Origin: a gamma proteobacterium HIMB55
GTDB lineage: Bacteria; Pseudomonadota; Gammaproteobacteria; Pseudomonadales; Halieaceae
DNA length: 64,000 nucleotides
NCBI GenBank assembly: GCA_000227505.4
Contig: AGIF02000001.1
Span: 2,066,035-2,130,034, forward strand
Direction of reading: 5' to 3'
In this document: piece by piece, positions 52,879 to 62,355 of the stretch
Numbering within the stretch: the stretch's first letter is position 1
How the letters are laid out: every line of letters begins with the position of its first letter
The notes under the pieces: model-generated
Database searches by the model: none
What the model was told of the DNA's origin: nothing
What the model saw: only the letters and a program-made list of their open reading frames with translations
Position numbers and translations under genes: made by a program

Positions 52879-54000
52879 GTGCAGATAGAGCCCTTTAAAG
52901 TCGAAATATGGATGAACGAGTGGGAAACTCGCTGCACCTATAACTTGGCAGAAACCTGTGTTGCCAGTATTACCGTGGAGGAGCTTCTGGCACTTGCGGG
53001 TGGCAGTGCCGACGATCTCTCTGACCTTCTCTCGATGAAACTCACGTACGGAGATATCGAGGGCTCGCCAAGACTGCGAGAAGCCATTGCCGGCCTTTAC
53101 GACAAACAAAGTACCGAAGCCATTACCGTCACGCACGGCACCATCGCGGCGAATATGCTCGTGCACAAAGCCATTGTCGAAGCCAGCGACCACGTAGTTT
53201 CGATTGTGCCGACGTATCAGCAGCACTATTCCATCCCAAAGAGCATAAAGGCCGATGTGACGACGCTTGCGCTTCGCTCCGAGGACGGCTTTCTACCTAA
53301 CCTTGAGGCATTGAATGCAGCTGTGCAGCCCAACACTAAACTCATCGCCTTCACCAACCCCAACAATCCGACGGGCGCCTTGATCGAGCAGCCGATGCTG
53401 GAGGAGATCGTCTCCATTGCAGATTCCGTTGGCGCCTATTTGCTCTGTGATGAGGTCTATCGCGGCACTGCACAGACCGGCGATGGTATGTCGCCTTCCA
53501 TCGCAGATCTGTATTCGAAAGGCATCAGCACAGCGGGGATGTCCAAGGTCTTCTCCTTAGCTGGACTGCGTGTCGGATGGGTTGTAGCTCCAAAAGAGGT
53601 CACAGAACAAATCCTCATCCACCGAGATTACGACACGATTTCTGTGGGTATGATCAATGATCACTTTGCCGCATTAGCACTCGAACACGCAGATAAAGTG
53701 CTTGCTCGGAGTCACACTATCACGCGCGGCAATCTCGCGATTCTCGAAGCTTGGATTGCGGGAGAACCGAGAGTTAGCTGGGTAAAACCCCGCGCCGGCA
53801 CCACCGCCATGTTGAAACTTGATATTCCCATAACCGACCGAGAGTTCTGCGTCGATTTAGTTCAGAAAACCGGAGTCATGCTAACGCCGGGCGATGCCTT
53901 CGACATGCAAGGCTATGCACGTATTGGCTTTGCAAATGATGAGCAGACCTTAACCAAGGGTCTTGCCGTTTTATCGGACTATTTAAGAACACAGTACTGA
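52879..54000 (+). CDS. PLP-dependent class I/II aminotransferase (capreomycidine-synthase-like group)
   Basis: This protein has about 373 residues. It opens VQIEPFKVEIWMNEWETRCT, with NLAETCVASITVEELLAL. THGTIAANMLVHKAI is the cofactor-binding turn, TNPNNPTGALIEQ and CDEVYRG are typical fold-type I segments, and the PLP lysine is in STAGMSKVFSLAGLRVGW. The family includes VioD-like enzymes and many aminotransferases of unknown substrate. GTG 52879 with GAGG 6 nt upstream is the best start. The frame continues to 52780 without good similarity. Confidence 0.82.
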   Translation: MQIEPFKVEIWMNEWETRCTYNLAETCVASITVEELLALAGGSADDLSDLLSMKLTYGDIEGSPRLREAIAGLYDKQSTEAITVTHGTIAANMLVHKAIVEASDHVVSIVPTYQQHYSIPKSIKADVTTLALRSEDGFLPNLEALNAAVQPNTKLIAFTNPNNPTGALIEQPMLEEIVSIADSVGAYLLCDEVYRGTAQTGDGMSPSIADLYSKGISTAGMSKVFSLAGLRVGWVVAPKEVTEQILIHRDYDTISVGMINDHFAALALEHADKVLARSHTITRGNLAILEAWIAGEPRVSWVKPRAGTTAMLKLDIPITDREFCVDLVQKTGVMLTPGDAFDMQGYARIGFANDEQTLTKGLAVLSDYLRTQY

Positions 54001-54256
54001 ACCGGCACTAAAACGAGTCTACAAGCGTCGCTGAGGCCAGAGTCTCTCCTCGCACAGACTTCAGTCCAAGCACCAACTCATACAAAAACGTGCGAGAAGC
54101 CAGCATGGGAGAGCACTGCACCCACAGATGAGGATGCACCGGCTTTGTGCTAGCTTCGGTACTGGAATATTTTGAAAAGGCGTATCAAGCGTCTTCCGGG
54201 CAATGCGCGTACGACACTTGATCAATAAGAACAACGCAATAGAAAGGTAACTCACT

Positions 54257-55432
54257 ATGGCCGAAGCCTATATCGTCGCAGCGAAACGAACCGCTGGAGG
54301 CCGCAAAGGCGGCGCACTCGCAGATTGGCATCCGGGAGACCTCGGTGCACAAACTCTCAACGCAATTGTCGACGACAGCAAAGTCGATCCCTCAGCAATC
54401 GAGGACGTTATTGTCGGATGCGTCTCGCAAGCGGGCGAGCAGTCCAACCAAATCGGACGTACAGCGGTACTTGCGTCAAACCTCCCGCAAAGCGTTCCTG
54501 CGGTGACGATCGACAGACAGTGCGGCTCGTCACAGCAAAGTATTCAATTTGCTGCCCAAGCAATCATGTCGGGCACACAAGACCTCGTCATTGCTGCGGG
54601 TATCGAGAGCATGTCACGCTGCCCCATGGGTATTAATGCTCGCGCGGGCAAGGTGTTTGACGTGCCCACTGACCCAACGCCACAGTCGGTCAAAGATCAA
54701 TACGGTATTCGACAGTTCAGCCAGTTCATTGGCGCGGAGATGATTGCCAAGAAGTGGGGGCATACCAAAGAAGCCCTTGATGCCTATTCCGTACGGAGCC
54801 ATCAGCGCGGACGTGATGCGCGCAACGCGGGCGCCTTCGAGAAAGAAATCGTCGCGATTATGGGTCGCACTGCAGACGGTGGTACTGCTCTGCACAAACA
54901 CGACGAAGGTATTCGTGATGACGCGAGTATGGAGGCAATGGCGCAGCTTAAGATTTTGATGGAAGACGGCGCACTAACGGCAGCTAATGCAAGTCAGATA
55001 TGTGACGGCTCTTCTGCGGTGATGATCGCATCTGAGCAGGCTCTGAAAGATCACAACCTCACACCACTGGCGCGTATCCATAACCTCACGGTGACAGCCG
55101 GCGACCCAGTAATCATGCTAGAAGAGCCGCTGTTTGCTACCGACCGGGCACTCAAACGCGCGGGTATGAGTATCAACGACATCGACCTTTACGAGGTCAA
55201 CGAGGCATTTGCACCTGTCCCAATGGCTTGGTTAGAGCACACAGGTGCTGACCCAGACAAGCTAAACGTTAACGGTGGTGCAATTGCGCTGGGCCACCCA
55301 CTGGGTGCCACAGGTACAAAGCTAATGACAACCCTCGTTCACGCGCTGCATGCTCGCGGCAAAAAATGGGGACTGCAGACCATGTGTGAAGGCGGTGGTA
55401 TCGCTAACGTCACCATCATAGAAGCGCTCTGA
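54257..55432 (+). CDS. Acetyl-CoA C-acyltransferase (thiolase)
   Basis: This thiolase has 391 residues. The nucleophilic cysteine is in TIDRQCGSSQQSIQFAAQA, the second catalytic region is NVNGGAIALGHPLGATGTKL, and the final cysteine is in MCEGGGIANV. It would act in beta-oxidation or acetoacetyl-CoA synthesis. AGAAAGG lies upstream of ATG 54257. It stands alone, with a terminator after it. Confidence 0.92.
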   Translation: MAEAYIVAAKRTAGGRKGGALADWHPGDLGAQTLNAIVDDSKVDPSAIEDVIVGCVSQAGEQSNQIGRTAVLASNLPQSVPAVTIDRQCGSSQQSIQFAAQAIMSGTQDLVIAAGIESMSRCPMGINARAGKVFDVPTDPTPQSVKDQYGIRQFSQFIGAEMIAKKWGHTKEALDAYSVRSHQRGRDARNAGAFEKEIVAIMGRTADGGTALHKHDEGIRDDASMEAMAQLKILMEDGALTAANASQICDGSSAVMIASEQALKDHNLTPLARIHNLTVTAGDPVIMLEEPLFATDRALKRAGMSINDIDLYEVNEAFAPVPMAWLEHTGADPDKLNVNGGAIALGHPLGATGTKLMTTLVHALHARGKKWGLQTMCEGGGIANVTIIEAL

Positions 55433-55440
55433 AGCCCGCT

Positions 55441-55464
55441 ATGCGGATGGGTAACCATCCGCAT
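55441..55464 (+). terminator. Terminator of the thiolase gene
   Basis: ATGCGGATGG, loop GTAA, CCATCCGCAT is a perfect 10-bp stem, 8 nt after the thiolase stop. Only two T residues follow. Confidence 0.65.
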
Positions 55465-55528
55465 TTGCACTCACTCCGTAAAAAGGTTTGAATGCAACGA
55501 AACGCCATAAAAATAATAAGGCAACACA

Positions 55529-55699
55529 ATGCAAACAGAAGTTCTGGGTAAGTGCGTTAGCACGCTATTTATCGCCGCCATCGCGGCCTGCTTTTTTATG
55601 GCCAATGGTATGTTTTACGAAGCACTCGTCATCCAGCTCAATGAATGGGCCGCTGGCCAGACGCCCGTTGCTTGGAGTACGTCTGCCTTTTACCGCTAA
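55529..55699 (+). CDS. Small single-helix membrane protein (56 aa)
   Basis: ATG 55529 has AAGG 6-8 nt upstream. The product has a hydrophobic helix (STLFIAAIAACFFMANGMFY) and ends AAGQTPVAWSTSAFYR. The overlapping longer frame at 55488-55718 is Ser/Arg/Pro-rich and not protein-like. No family is recognised. Confidence 0.5.
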   Translation: MQTEVLGKCVSTLFIAAIAACFFMANGMFYEALVIQLNEWAAGQTPVAWSTSAFYR

Positions 55700-55949
55700 T
55701 AGCGTTGCAACCCTCTAGCAGTCGCTTTCAACGATTCAATGGCGCAGTGACAGCCATACCCTGCACTGATCGGCTATGTTGTTTATCCAATCCATAACAC
55801 CAGGCGAGCTGTCGCTGCTTACCCTGAAAGCCGCTCACCCCGTTATACTTCCACTCCGCCCGCTTCAGATATCTAACGTTCGCAACTGACGAAGGTCTAA
55901 CGCACTTTCCTCATTCATCGCTCGTTCCTCACAGTTTTTGAAAATCTTT

Positions 55950-57206
55950 ATGACTCAGCAATCTCGTCCGCTCATCGCGCAAACCTTGCTCATGGGTTCA
56001 GCCGCTTTCCTTTGTTATCTCAGCATGTTCGCTTTTCGAAAGCCGTTTGCTGCAGCCAGTTACAGCGATGACATTACGTGGCTCGGATTGGAGTTAAAGA
56101 CGGCCTTCGTACTGGCCCAACTGTTTGGCTATATCCTCTCGAAATTCGTCGGCATCTGGTGGCTATCCGCGAGAGTGGAGAGCGGACGCTTTGGCTTGCT
56201 CATGCGACTCATGTTCGTAGCCTATGCCGCGCTCATTGCCTTCTATCTGTTACCCACCGAACTAAAGCCCTTGGCTATGTTGGTGAATGGCATGCCCCTC
56301 GGGATGATATGGGGTGTTGTCATTAGTTACCTGGAGGGCCGGAGGCAATCAGACACCTTGCTAGTCATGCTCGCCTCGAGTTTTGTAATTGCCACAAGCC
56401 TGACCAAGGATGTCGGTCTTTGGGTAATGAATAGCTTTGCTGTAGATCCGTATCTCATGCCCGCCGTTGTTGCGACACTTTTTTATCCCTTGTTGGCAGC
56501 CTCCGGATTTGCACTTGAGAAATCGCCAGCCCCTAACAAGGACGACACGGCTAGTCGCTCGAAGCGCTCGGCGCTGTCGCCCTCTGAGAGCGCTAATTTC
56601 TTCAAGCAGTACTGGCCTGGTCTGGTCGCGCTCATCGGGGCTTTTATGTTGCTCACAGCTTTTCGCGACTTCAGAGACAACTTTGGCATCGAGATTATCT
56701 CGAACCTGGGCTACGACCGAGAGTCAGGTATCTTCACCGCACTCGACTTTCCTGTTGCCGTTATCTGTCTCATCAGCCTTCTCGGCATCCAGTGGATTCG
56801 AGATCACAAACACAGCCTCTAGGTGCTATTCGGTGTGATGTCACTAGGAGCGTTCATTCTAATAGTGAGCACATTGCTTATGCAGTCCGGTCAGCTATCA
56901 GGCCTAAACTGGTTAATCGCTGGCGGCATCGGAAGTTATCTCGGCTATATTGGTTACAGCACGATCATGTGGGAGCGACTCATTGCGAATTTGCAGTTTT
57001 CGGGCACCGCCGTCTTCGCGATCTACGTCTCAGACTCTGCGGGCTACACGGGTTCGTTCTTACTTCAGATTGTGAAGGACCTCTTTGCCGCTGACATATC
57101 GCGCCTCGACTTCTTTGTCGCCATGAATTATGGCTTTGGTGCGGCGGTACTGGCGGGCTTTATTTACGGTCTTGTTTTCTTTACATCCCGCGATAAGGCC
57201 TCGTAA
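55950..57206 (+). pseudogene. DUF5690/MFS-like transporter gene split by an in-frame amber codon
   Basis: Two frames in the same phase are separated only by TAG at 56820-56822. The first part (to 56822, ending IRDHKHSL) and the second part (from 56823, starting VLFGVMSLGAFILIVSTLLM) together give about 418 residues and about 12 hydrophobic segments, the size of a complete DUF5690 protein. Segments such as SMFAFRKPFAAASYSDD, FRDNFGIEIISNLGYDRE and ISRLDFFVAMNYGFGAAVLA are family-like. The simplest reading is a recent nonsense mutation or a sequence error, since both halves otherwise look intact. The second half could also start at GTG 56823. Confidence 0.8.
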
Positions 57207-57419
57207 TACTGCTTGCTGCATAATCCACCCGTCAGCATCGATGCACATCGCGGACGCCGCTTTCGGCACCCTTTCGTCGCTTATCGAGAGGTAAGATTGT
57301 TGAGCGCTATTCGTTACTAAGCGGAAGCGCAGATGGGTCGGTGAGTTCCTGGTCGCCTGCGAGAACGCCAGCACTTATGGCTGATCTCAAACCCAATGGC
57401 TGTTCCTCACGAATGAGAC

Positions 57420-57719
57420 CTACTGCTTAGGCGCCTTTCCCGACGCACATAGCGCAGCCCAACCAAGCCACATCAAGACCAGCATTCCCAGATAGACAGC
57501 GCCCAGGCGCCATTGCTCAGGAAAGTAAGCGCCGAAGCCGATAAGAACTAGCAAGTACCAACCGCATTGTCGGGTCCAGACTGTAAAACCCGCTCGGAAT
57601 TCTCCCTGAGTCATCAGTTGATGTGAGCTCGGCTCGCTTCGATCTCTGGGAAACAAAAACTTGGGAGACTCAGCAACAAGGAGCATGGCAAACAAGAGCC
57701 ACAGCATTTCCATAATCAT
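57420..57719 (-). CDS. Small membrane protein of unknown function
   Basis: This 99-residue protein has an N-terminal helix (MLWLLFAMLLVAESPKFLFP), a polar middle and two further helices (GWYLLVLIGFGAYFP, LGAVYLGMLVLMWLGWAALC). AAGGTGA precedes ATG 57719; alternative ATGs lie 6 and 12 nt downstream. No family is recognised. Confidence 0.55.
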   Translation of the reverse strand: MIMEMLWLLFAMLLVAESPKFLFPRDRSEPSSHQLMTQGEFRAGFTVWTRQCGWYLLVLIGFGAYFPEQWRLGAVYLGMLVLMWLGWAALCASGKAPKQ

Positions 57720-57972
57720 TCACCTTCGTACTCGAGAGGTCCTAAAAGCGTCTAAGCCGAGGAGTGATAACGAGATGAGGGCGCCTCCGCAATGGATGCG
57801 TCATCCGAACCGAGACGCAATCGGGTCGACGTAAACAATTGGTAAATCATTGGGAATCAACGAGGCGCTACTATCGGGTTGGTACTCAGTACTGTTACCT
57901 TTGAAACACGGAGAAAATACGAATATCCAGCAAATACACAGTCAAAGACTGAGCCGAATCGGGATCCACTGT

Positions 57973-59004
57973 ATGAAATCGACAGTTAACAAATTTCGTT
58001 TGATTTGGCTGTTTGCCCTGACTGTCACCCTCTCCACACAGGCGTTCTCTGCTCCCATCAGCATAATGACCTTCAATGTCGAGAACCTCTTTGATGCCAC
58101 CCATGATGCGGGCAAGAATGACGAGACATACCTACCTGCATCGAAAAAAAAGAACAGCGCTCATATCGAGAAATGTAAAAAGGTTTCCGTGCGCCGCTGG
58201 CGAGACCAGTGTCTATATTGGGATTGGAGCGAGGCAGTTGTTGACCAGAAACTGCGCGTTGTCAGCGACGCCATTAAACAAGTTAACGGTGGGCAAGGAC
58301 CCGATATCATTGCACTGCAAGAGGTCGAGAACATGGGTATTCTCGAGCGTCTTCGACGTGATTATCTGGAAGGACTTGGCTATCAGCCAGCGGTGCTCCT
58401 AGAGGGGAAAGACAAACGTGGAATCGACGTTGCCTTCTTATCCAAACTTCCCGTAATAGAAGCCAAGCTACACCCCATTATCTTTCCCAAGTCACTGAAA
58501 AAGCGCGCTGGTGATACCCGCCCCATCCTCGAGGCGAGCTTTGAGCTGCCAAATGGAGAGACACTCACGGGTTTTAGCGTTCACTTCCCCGCGCCCTATC
58601 ATCCAACCGAAATGCGCGAGGTGGCTTACACAAAACTCAACAAGATCGTTGCTGCCTTACCTGAGAGTCAAGCCGTTTTCGCAGCGGGCGACTTCAATAC
58701 AACGCTCGAAGAGGATACGAATAAAGGCATGCTTGAAAGGTGGGTGAGACCTACGTGGCAAGTGGCTCATGATATCTGCGAAGCGTGCCCCGGCACCAGC
58801 TATTACCCCCCCAAGGACGACTGGTCGTTTTTGGATATGGTGCTGTGGCGTAATATGCCTGACTGGAAGATGACGGGCAGCTTCATCGCCAACCAGACGT
58901 CTGAGCAAGTACTCCCAAATGGGACGCCCAAGCGTTTCCAACTGCCCGAAGCGTCAGGCGTTTCTGACCATTGGCCGCTAGTAATGGTCGTTGAGGGCAA
59001 GTGA
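57973..59004 (+). CDS. Exported endonuclease/exonuclease/phosphatase-family protein
   Basis: This protein has about 343 residues and a signal peptide (FRLIWLFALTVTLSTQAFSA). The EEP-fold motifs are present: ISIMTFNVENLFDATHD (Asn and metal-site residues), IIALQEVENMG (catalytic Glu), FAAGDFNTTLEE (Asp and Asn) and SGVSDHWPLVMV (Asp and His). It probably degrades nucleic acids or sugar phosphates outside the cytoplasm. ATG 57973 precedes the signal peptide; the frame extends upstream to 57850. Confidence 0.88.
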   Translation: MKSTVNKFRLIWLFALTVTLSTQAFSAPISIMTFNVENLFDATHDAGKNDETYLPASKKKNSAHIEKCKKVSVRRWRDQCLYWDWSEAVVDQKLRVVSDAIKQVNGGQGPDIIALQEVENMGILERLRRDYLEGLGYQPAVLLEGKDKRGIDVAFLSKLPVIEAKLHPIIFPKSLKKRAGDTRPILEASFELPNGETLTGFSVHFPAPYHPTEMREVAYTKLNKIVAALPESQAVFAAGDFNTTLEEDTNKGMLERWVRPTWQVAHDICEACPGTSYYPPKDDWSFLDMVLWRNMPDWKMTGSFIANQTSEQVLPNGTPKRFQLPEASGVSDHWPLVMVVEGK

Positions 59005-59018
59005 CCTCTTAGCGTCTT

Positions 59019-60554
59019 TTAGAGCGGCTTTTCTGCCAGCCCCGTCAAAACCTCTGCGTACATTTCGATCGCGCTGAACAGATTGGCCAACCGTATATTC
59101 TCATCTCGACCGTGCTGATTATTATCATGGTTTGCGACGGGCAGAATGACGATTGGCGCATCCAAATTATCCTCGAACAGATAAATTGGAAGCGATCCAC
59201 CCATCGTCGGTGTGATCAGCGTTTCCTCTGCGCCTAAGCGATCCAAAATCGCTTTTAATTCAGCGACAACAGGCGTTTCAATCGACGTTCTGAAGGCGCG
59301 ATAACCACCCGGCCGCGCCACCATCTTCAGGTGTTTCTCACGTGCCTCGCCCTGCTCAGGCTGAGCCTCTGACACAGACATACCCTTGCCTTGAAAGTGT
59401 GCTTTTAATGCGGCCAGTAGGGCTTCAGGTTTCTGTCCAGGTACAAGTCTGAGGTTCAATGACGCATCAGCAGAGGGCTCAATAATATTCCTCGCCTCAG
59501 CACCTATGCCGCCACCTGAGAGCCCCCGCACAACAATCGCAGGACGCATGATGGCGTTTTCTAGCCGCTCCCCTGGGACTTCACTCTCACTCAGTCCAAG
59601 ATCCTGCTTTACCGCTGCATCGACCGATGGCATCGCTGCAACCGCCTCGATCTCCTGCTCGGAGATAGGTCTCACGTCATCGAGGTAACCCTCAACCGTC
59701 ACGCGTCCAGAGTCGTCTTTCAGCGAGAGCAACAATCTCATCAGAGTCTCGTTTGGATTGGACGCCCAATTGCCGTAGTGGCCCGAGTGAAGCGGTCGAT
59801 TCGGTCCGTAAGTCGTAAGGTCGACCGTCATACTACCTCTGACTCCCAGCACCAATTGCCGACGACCTGACTGGTGCATGGGACCGTCACAAAACAACAT
59901 GATGTCCGCTGATAAATCGTCCGAAACCTTGGCGAGTACGCCCGCCAAGGTCGGGCTACCGCGCTCTTCCTCTCCATCTAAGAAAAGTTTGATGGTGATG
60001 TCAGGCATCGCGCCTGCGGAAGTCAGCGCATCGATCGCCGCCATTAGCGCAATGACTGGGGCTTTATCATCACCCGCCGAGCGAGCCACAATACGCCAGT
60101 CTGTATCCAGCGCATCCTGCTCCCATGTGAGCTGGGCAGCACCTTGAATCAGAGGATTATCACTCCATAAGGTTGGCTCAAAAGGCGGCGAAGACCATTG
60201 ATTGGGAATAACCGGCTGACCGTCAAAATGAGCGTATATCAGGACCGTTGGCGCTCCTTCAGCGCCCGGTCGCTCTGCGACAACGTAAGGAGCGCCACCC
60301 GCGGAAACTACTTTTGAGGAAAAGCCTCGCTTACCAATGTACGTCTGAATAAACGCCGCATTGGCCTGCATATCAGCATGATCAGAAGCAACATTGGGCA
60401 GACTTAGAAACCGACGAAAGTCAGCCACAATATTCGCCGCCTCAGCCTGATGATGAGCCTTAGCGATCTGCGCAGCCTCTTGGGCTGACAACGAATAGGA
60501 CACCATCAACGCAGCGAAAGCCACTAAGTTTGTGAGTACGATTTTGCGCTTCAT
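59019..60554 (-). CDS. Exported M20/M25/M40-family metallopeptidase
   Basis: This protein has about 511 residues and a signal peptide (MKRKIVLTNLVAFAALMVSY to LSAQE). The first metal site is in VLIYAHFDGQPV and the catalytic acidic pair is in KLFLDGEEERGSP. The late histidine region is PVANHDNNQHGRDENIRL. A dimerisation domain lies in the middle. It is probably a periplasmic dipeptidase or aminoacylase-like hydrolase. It converges on the EEP gene, with 14 bp between the stops. Confidence 0.88.
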   Translation of the reverse strand: MKRKIVLTNLVAFAALMVSYSLSAQEAAQIAKAHHQAEAANIVADFRRFLSLPNVASDHADMQANAAFIQTYIGKRGFSSKVVSAGGAPYVVAERPGAEGAPTVLIYAHFDGQPVIPNQWSSPPFEPTLWSDNPLIQGAAQLTWEQDALDTDWRIVARSAGDDKAPVIALMAAIDALTSAGAMPDITIKLFLDGEEERGSPTLAGVLAKVSDDLSADIMLFCDGPMHQSGRRQLVLGVRGSMTVDLTTYGPNRPLHSGHYGNWASNPNETLMRLLLSLKDDSGRVTVEGYLDDVRPISEQEIEAVAAMPSVDAAVKQDLGLSESEVPGERLENAIMRPAIVVRGLSGGGIGAEARNIIEPSADASLNLRLVPGQKPEALLAALKAHFQGKGMSVSEAQPEQGEAREKHLKMVARPGGYRAFRTSIETPVVAELKAILDRLGAEETLITPTMGGSLPIYLFEDNLDAPIVILPVANHDNNQHGRDENIRLANLFSAIEMYAEVLTGLAEKPL

Positions 60555-60792
60555 CTTCTTCTCGTCTTTTTCTCGTCTTTCTCGGCGTGGTATCAAATTC
60601 GAGGGCGTTGGCTAAGTCTCAAGGCAATAAAAAACGATCGCAGGAATATCTTTATCAATTCTTTCATCGACGCTCCCGCCAACCCCACACCCAATCCCAC
60701 CAAATTCAAGAGGGGAACGTCAAATCGCTGCTTGTGGTCATCGATCGTCAAGAGGCCATAGCTAATCAATGGGGTTCGAAGCAGACCGTTTG

Positions 60793-62109
60793 CTAGAGCA
60801 GTCGATTAACCGTCTTCGATCTCGCCACTCTACCCTCATCAAAGTAGGCGTCGTGATTTTCCTCGATGTTATCGAGGTCATACAGATAATTGACCATGAT
60901 TCCCGCCGACTGTTTGAGCCCGCGCTCGCTCAAATCCGCAGCCCAATGAATGGCGTGTAAGCTGGCTCCGTTGCCGAGATGAAAACGTGCCACCGGGTCA
61001 GCGGCCAAATCATTTTGGCGCTCATTAACGAGAAAGTGTGCGCACACGGCAACAGCTGACTCCCACCGTCGATCATGCGTCTCGCGACCTTCTGATGCGG
61101 CAAGCGCACGCAGCTCCTCGACCATCGCTTCACCCCTTTCCGCGGTGAGCCATTTCGCAAAACTGGGTACAGGGGACAAGGTGATAAAACGCTTTATCAG
61201 TGGAAAGCGTTTACCTACCTCTTTTACGACCTGTTTGATCAAAAAGTTACCAAAAGACACACCTGCAAGCCCCGGATGACAATTACTAATGGAGTAGAAG
61301 ACCGCTGTATCCAACTCACTTACATCGTCAGGCTCATTTGTTTTTTCGATAATTGGCGCGATAGCGGCCGGTGTACCCGCAGTGATTGCTACTTCTACAA
61401 ATACCAACGGATCATCCGGCATCGCTGGATGAAAAAATGCAAAACACATCCGGTTATCGCTCAGCCGCGATCTCAGATCATCCCAACCCTTAATCGCGTG
61501 CACCGACTCGTAGCGAATAATTCGCTCGAGCACCGCCGCTGGGGATTGCCAATCAATGACACTCAACTGCAAAAATCCGCGATTGAACCAAGAAATAAAC
61601 AGTTGCTTTAAGTCACTCTCCACAACCTTCAGATTAGGGTGGGTCTTACACAGCCGCAGAAGCTCCCCGCGCATCTTCACCAACGTTGGCGTCGCATCAG
61701 GCGCCATATTCATTCGGCGAAATAGCTTTAATCTCGGGGCTTCTATCGCCCTCGAAAGCTCTGATAAGTGTTCGCTGGTGGTGCTTGTTTGATACTGCTG
61801 AGCCGCTGCAATGACAGCCTCTGCATCGACACTAAACTGGTCTGACAGGGCGTCAAAAAAAGCCAACTTATTGGGATCATCAAGCGCACGGTATTCATCA
61901 ATCACCTCGCAGGCGAGAGCCAGCCCAGACGCCTCACCACGGTGGTGCAATAGCTGCCTACATTTATCGATTAAGTCGCTCGACGGGGAATCCGTCGTTG
62001 CTTTTCGTCTGCGTGCAAGAATGTCTCTACCGGCATTAATGACCGAGTGGAGCAGCCCAGAGATCCCAAGCGTATCGAGCTGTGGTTCAACGGTATTCTT
62101 TACTTCCAT
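60793..62109 (-). CDS. Malonyl-CoA decarboxylase
   Basis: This protein has about 438 residues. The N-terminal helical domain is followed by a GNAT-like catalytic domain with FYSISNCHPGLAGVSFGNFL (catalytic Ser/His region), RFITLSPVPSFAKWL and VARFHLGNGASLHAIHWAAD. It converts malonyl-CoA to acetyl-CoA and CO2. ATG 62109 follows GGGAC; a GTG at 62112 is in frame. Malonate catabolism partners (synthetase, transporter) are not adjacent. Confidence 0.9.
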   Translation of the reverse strand: MEVKNTVEPQLDTLGISGLLHSVINAGRDILARRRKATTDSPSSDLIDKCRQLLHHRGEASGLALACEVIDEYRALDDPNKLAFFDALSDQFSVDAEAVIAAAQQYQTSTTSEHLSELSRAIEAPRLKLFRRMNMAPDATPTLVKMRGELLRLCKTHPNLKVVESDLKQLFISWFNRGFLQLSVIDWQSPAAVLERIIRYESVHAIKGWDDLRSRLSDNRMCFAFFHPAMPDDPLVFVEVAITAGTPAAIAPIIEKTNEPDDVSELDTAVFYSISNCHPGLAGVSFGNFLIKQVVKEVGKRFPLIKRFITLSPVPSFAKWLTAERGEAMVEELRALAASEGRETHDRRWESAVAVCAHFLVNERQNDLAADPVARFHLGNGASLHAIHWAADLSERGLKQSAGIMVNYLYDLDNIEENHDAYFDEGRVARSKTVNRLL

Positions 62110-62355
62110 CACGCAAGTCCCGTCTTAACGCCCTTACTCGGGCAGACTTTTAATATAGCGAAGGCTTGAACTCGGCTCACGCATTAATCGCGACGATCAC
62201 GATAAAATAAAGCGATACCAACAATCCTGATAAACCTGCAAAAAAGTCGATTTATCTCAAATATACGGAGGGCAATAACCGCGTTTGATAATCTGGCGCC
62301 GCTAAAGCTGCCGTCCCTAGTCAACAAGTAAAACAAGCAGTAGGAAAAACGCTCA

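Noticed and set aside
55488-55718. A 76-codon frame after the thiolase
   Set aside because: It is Ser-, Arg- and Pro-rich with no good ribosome-binding site. The overlapping frame at 55529-55699 has a site and a plausible helix.
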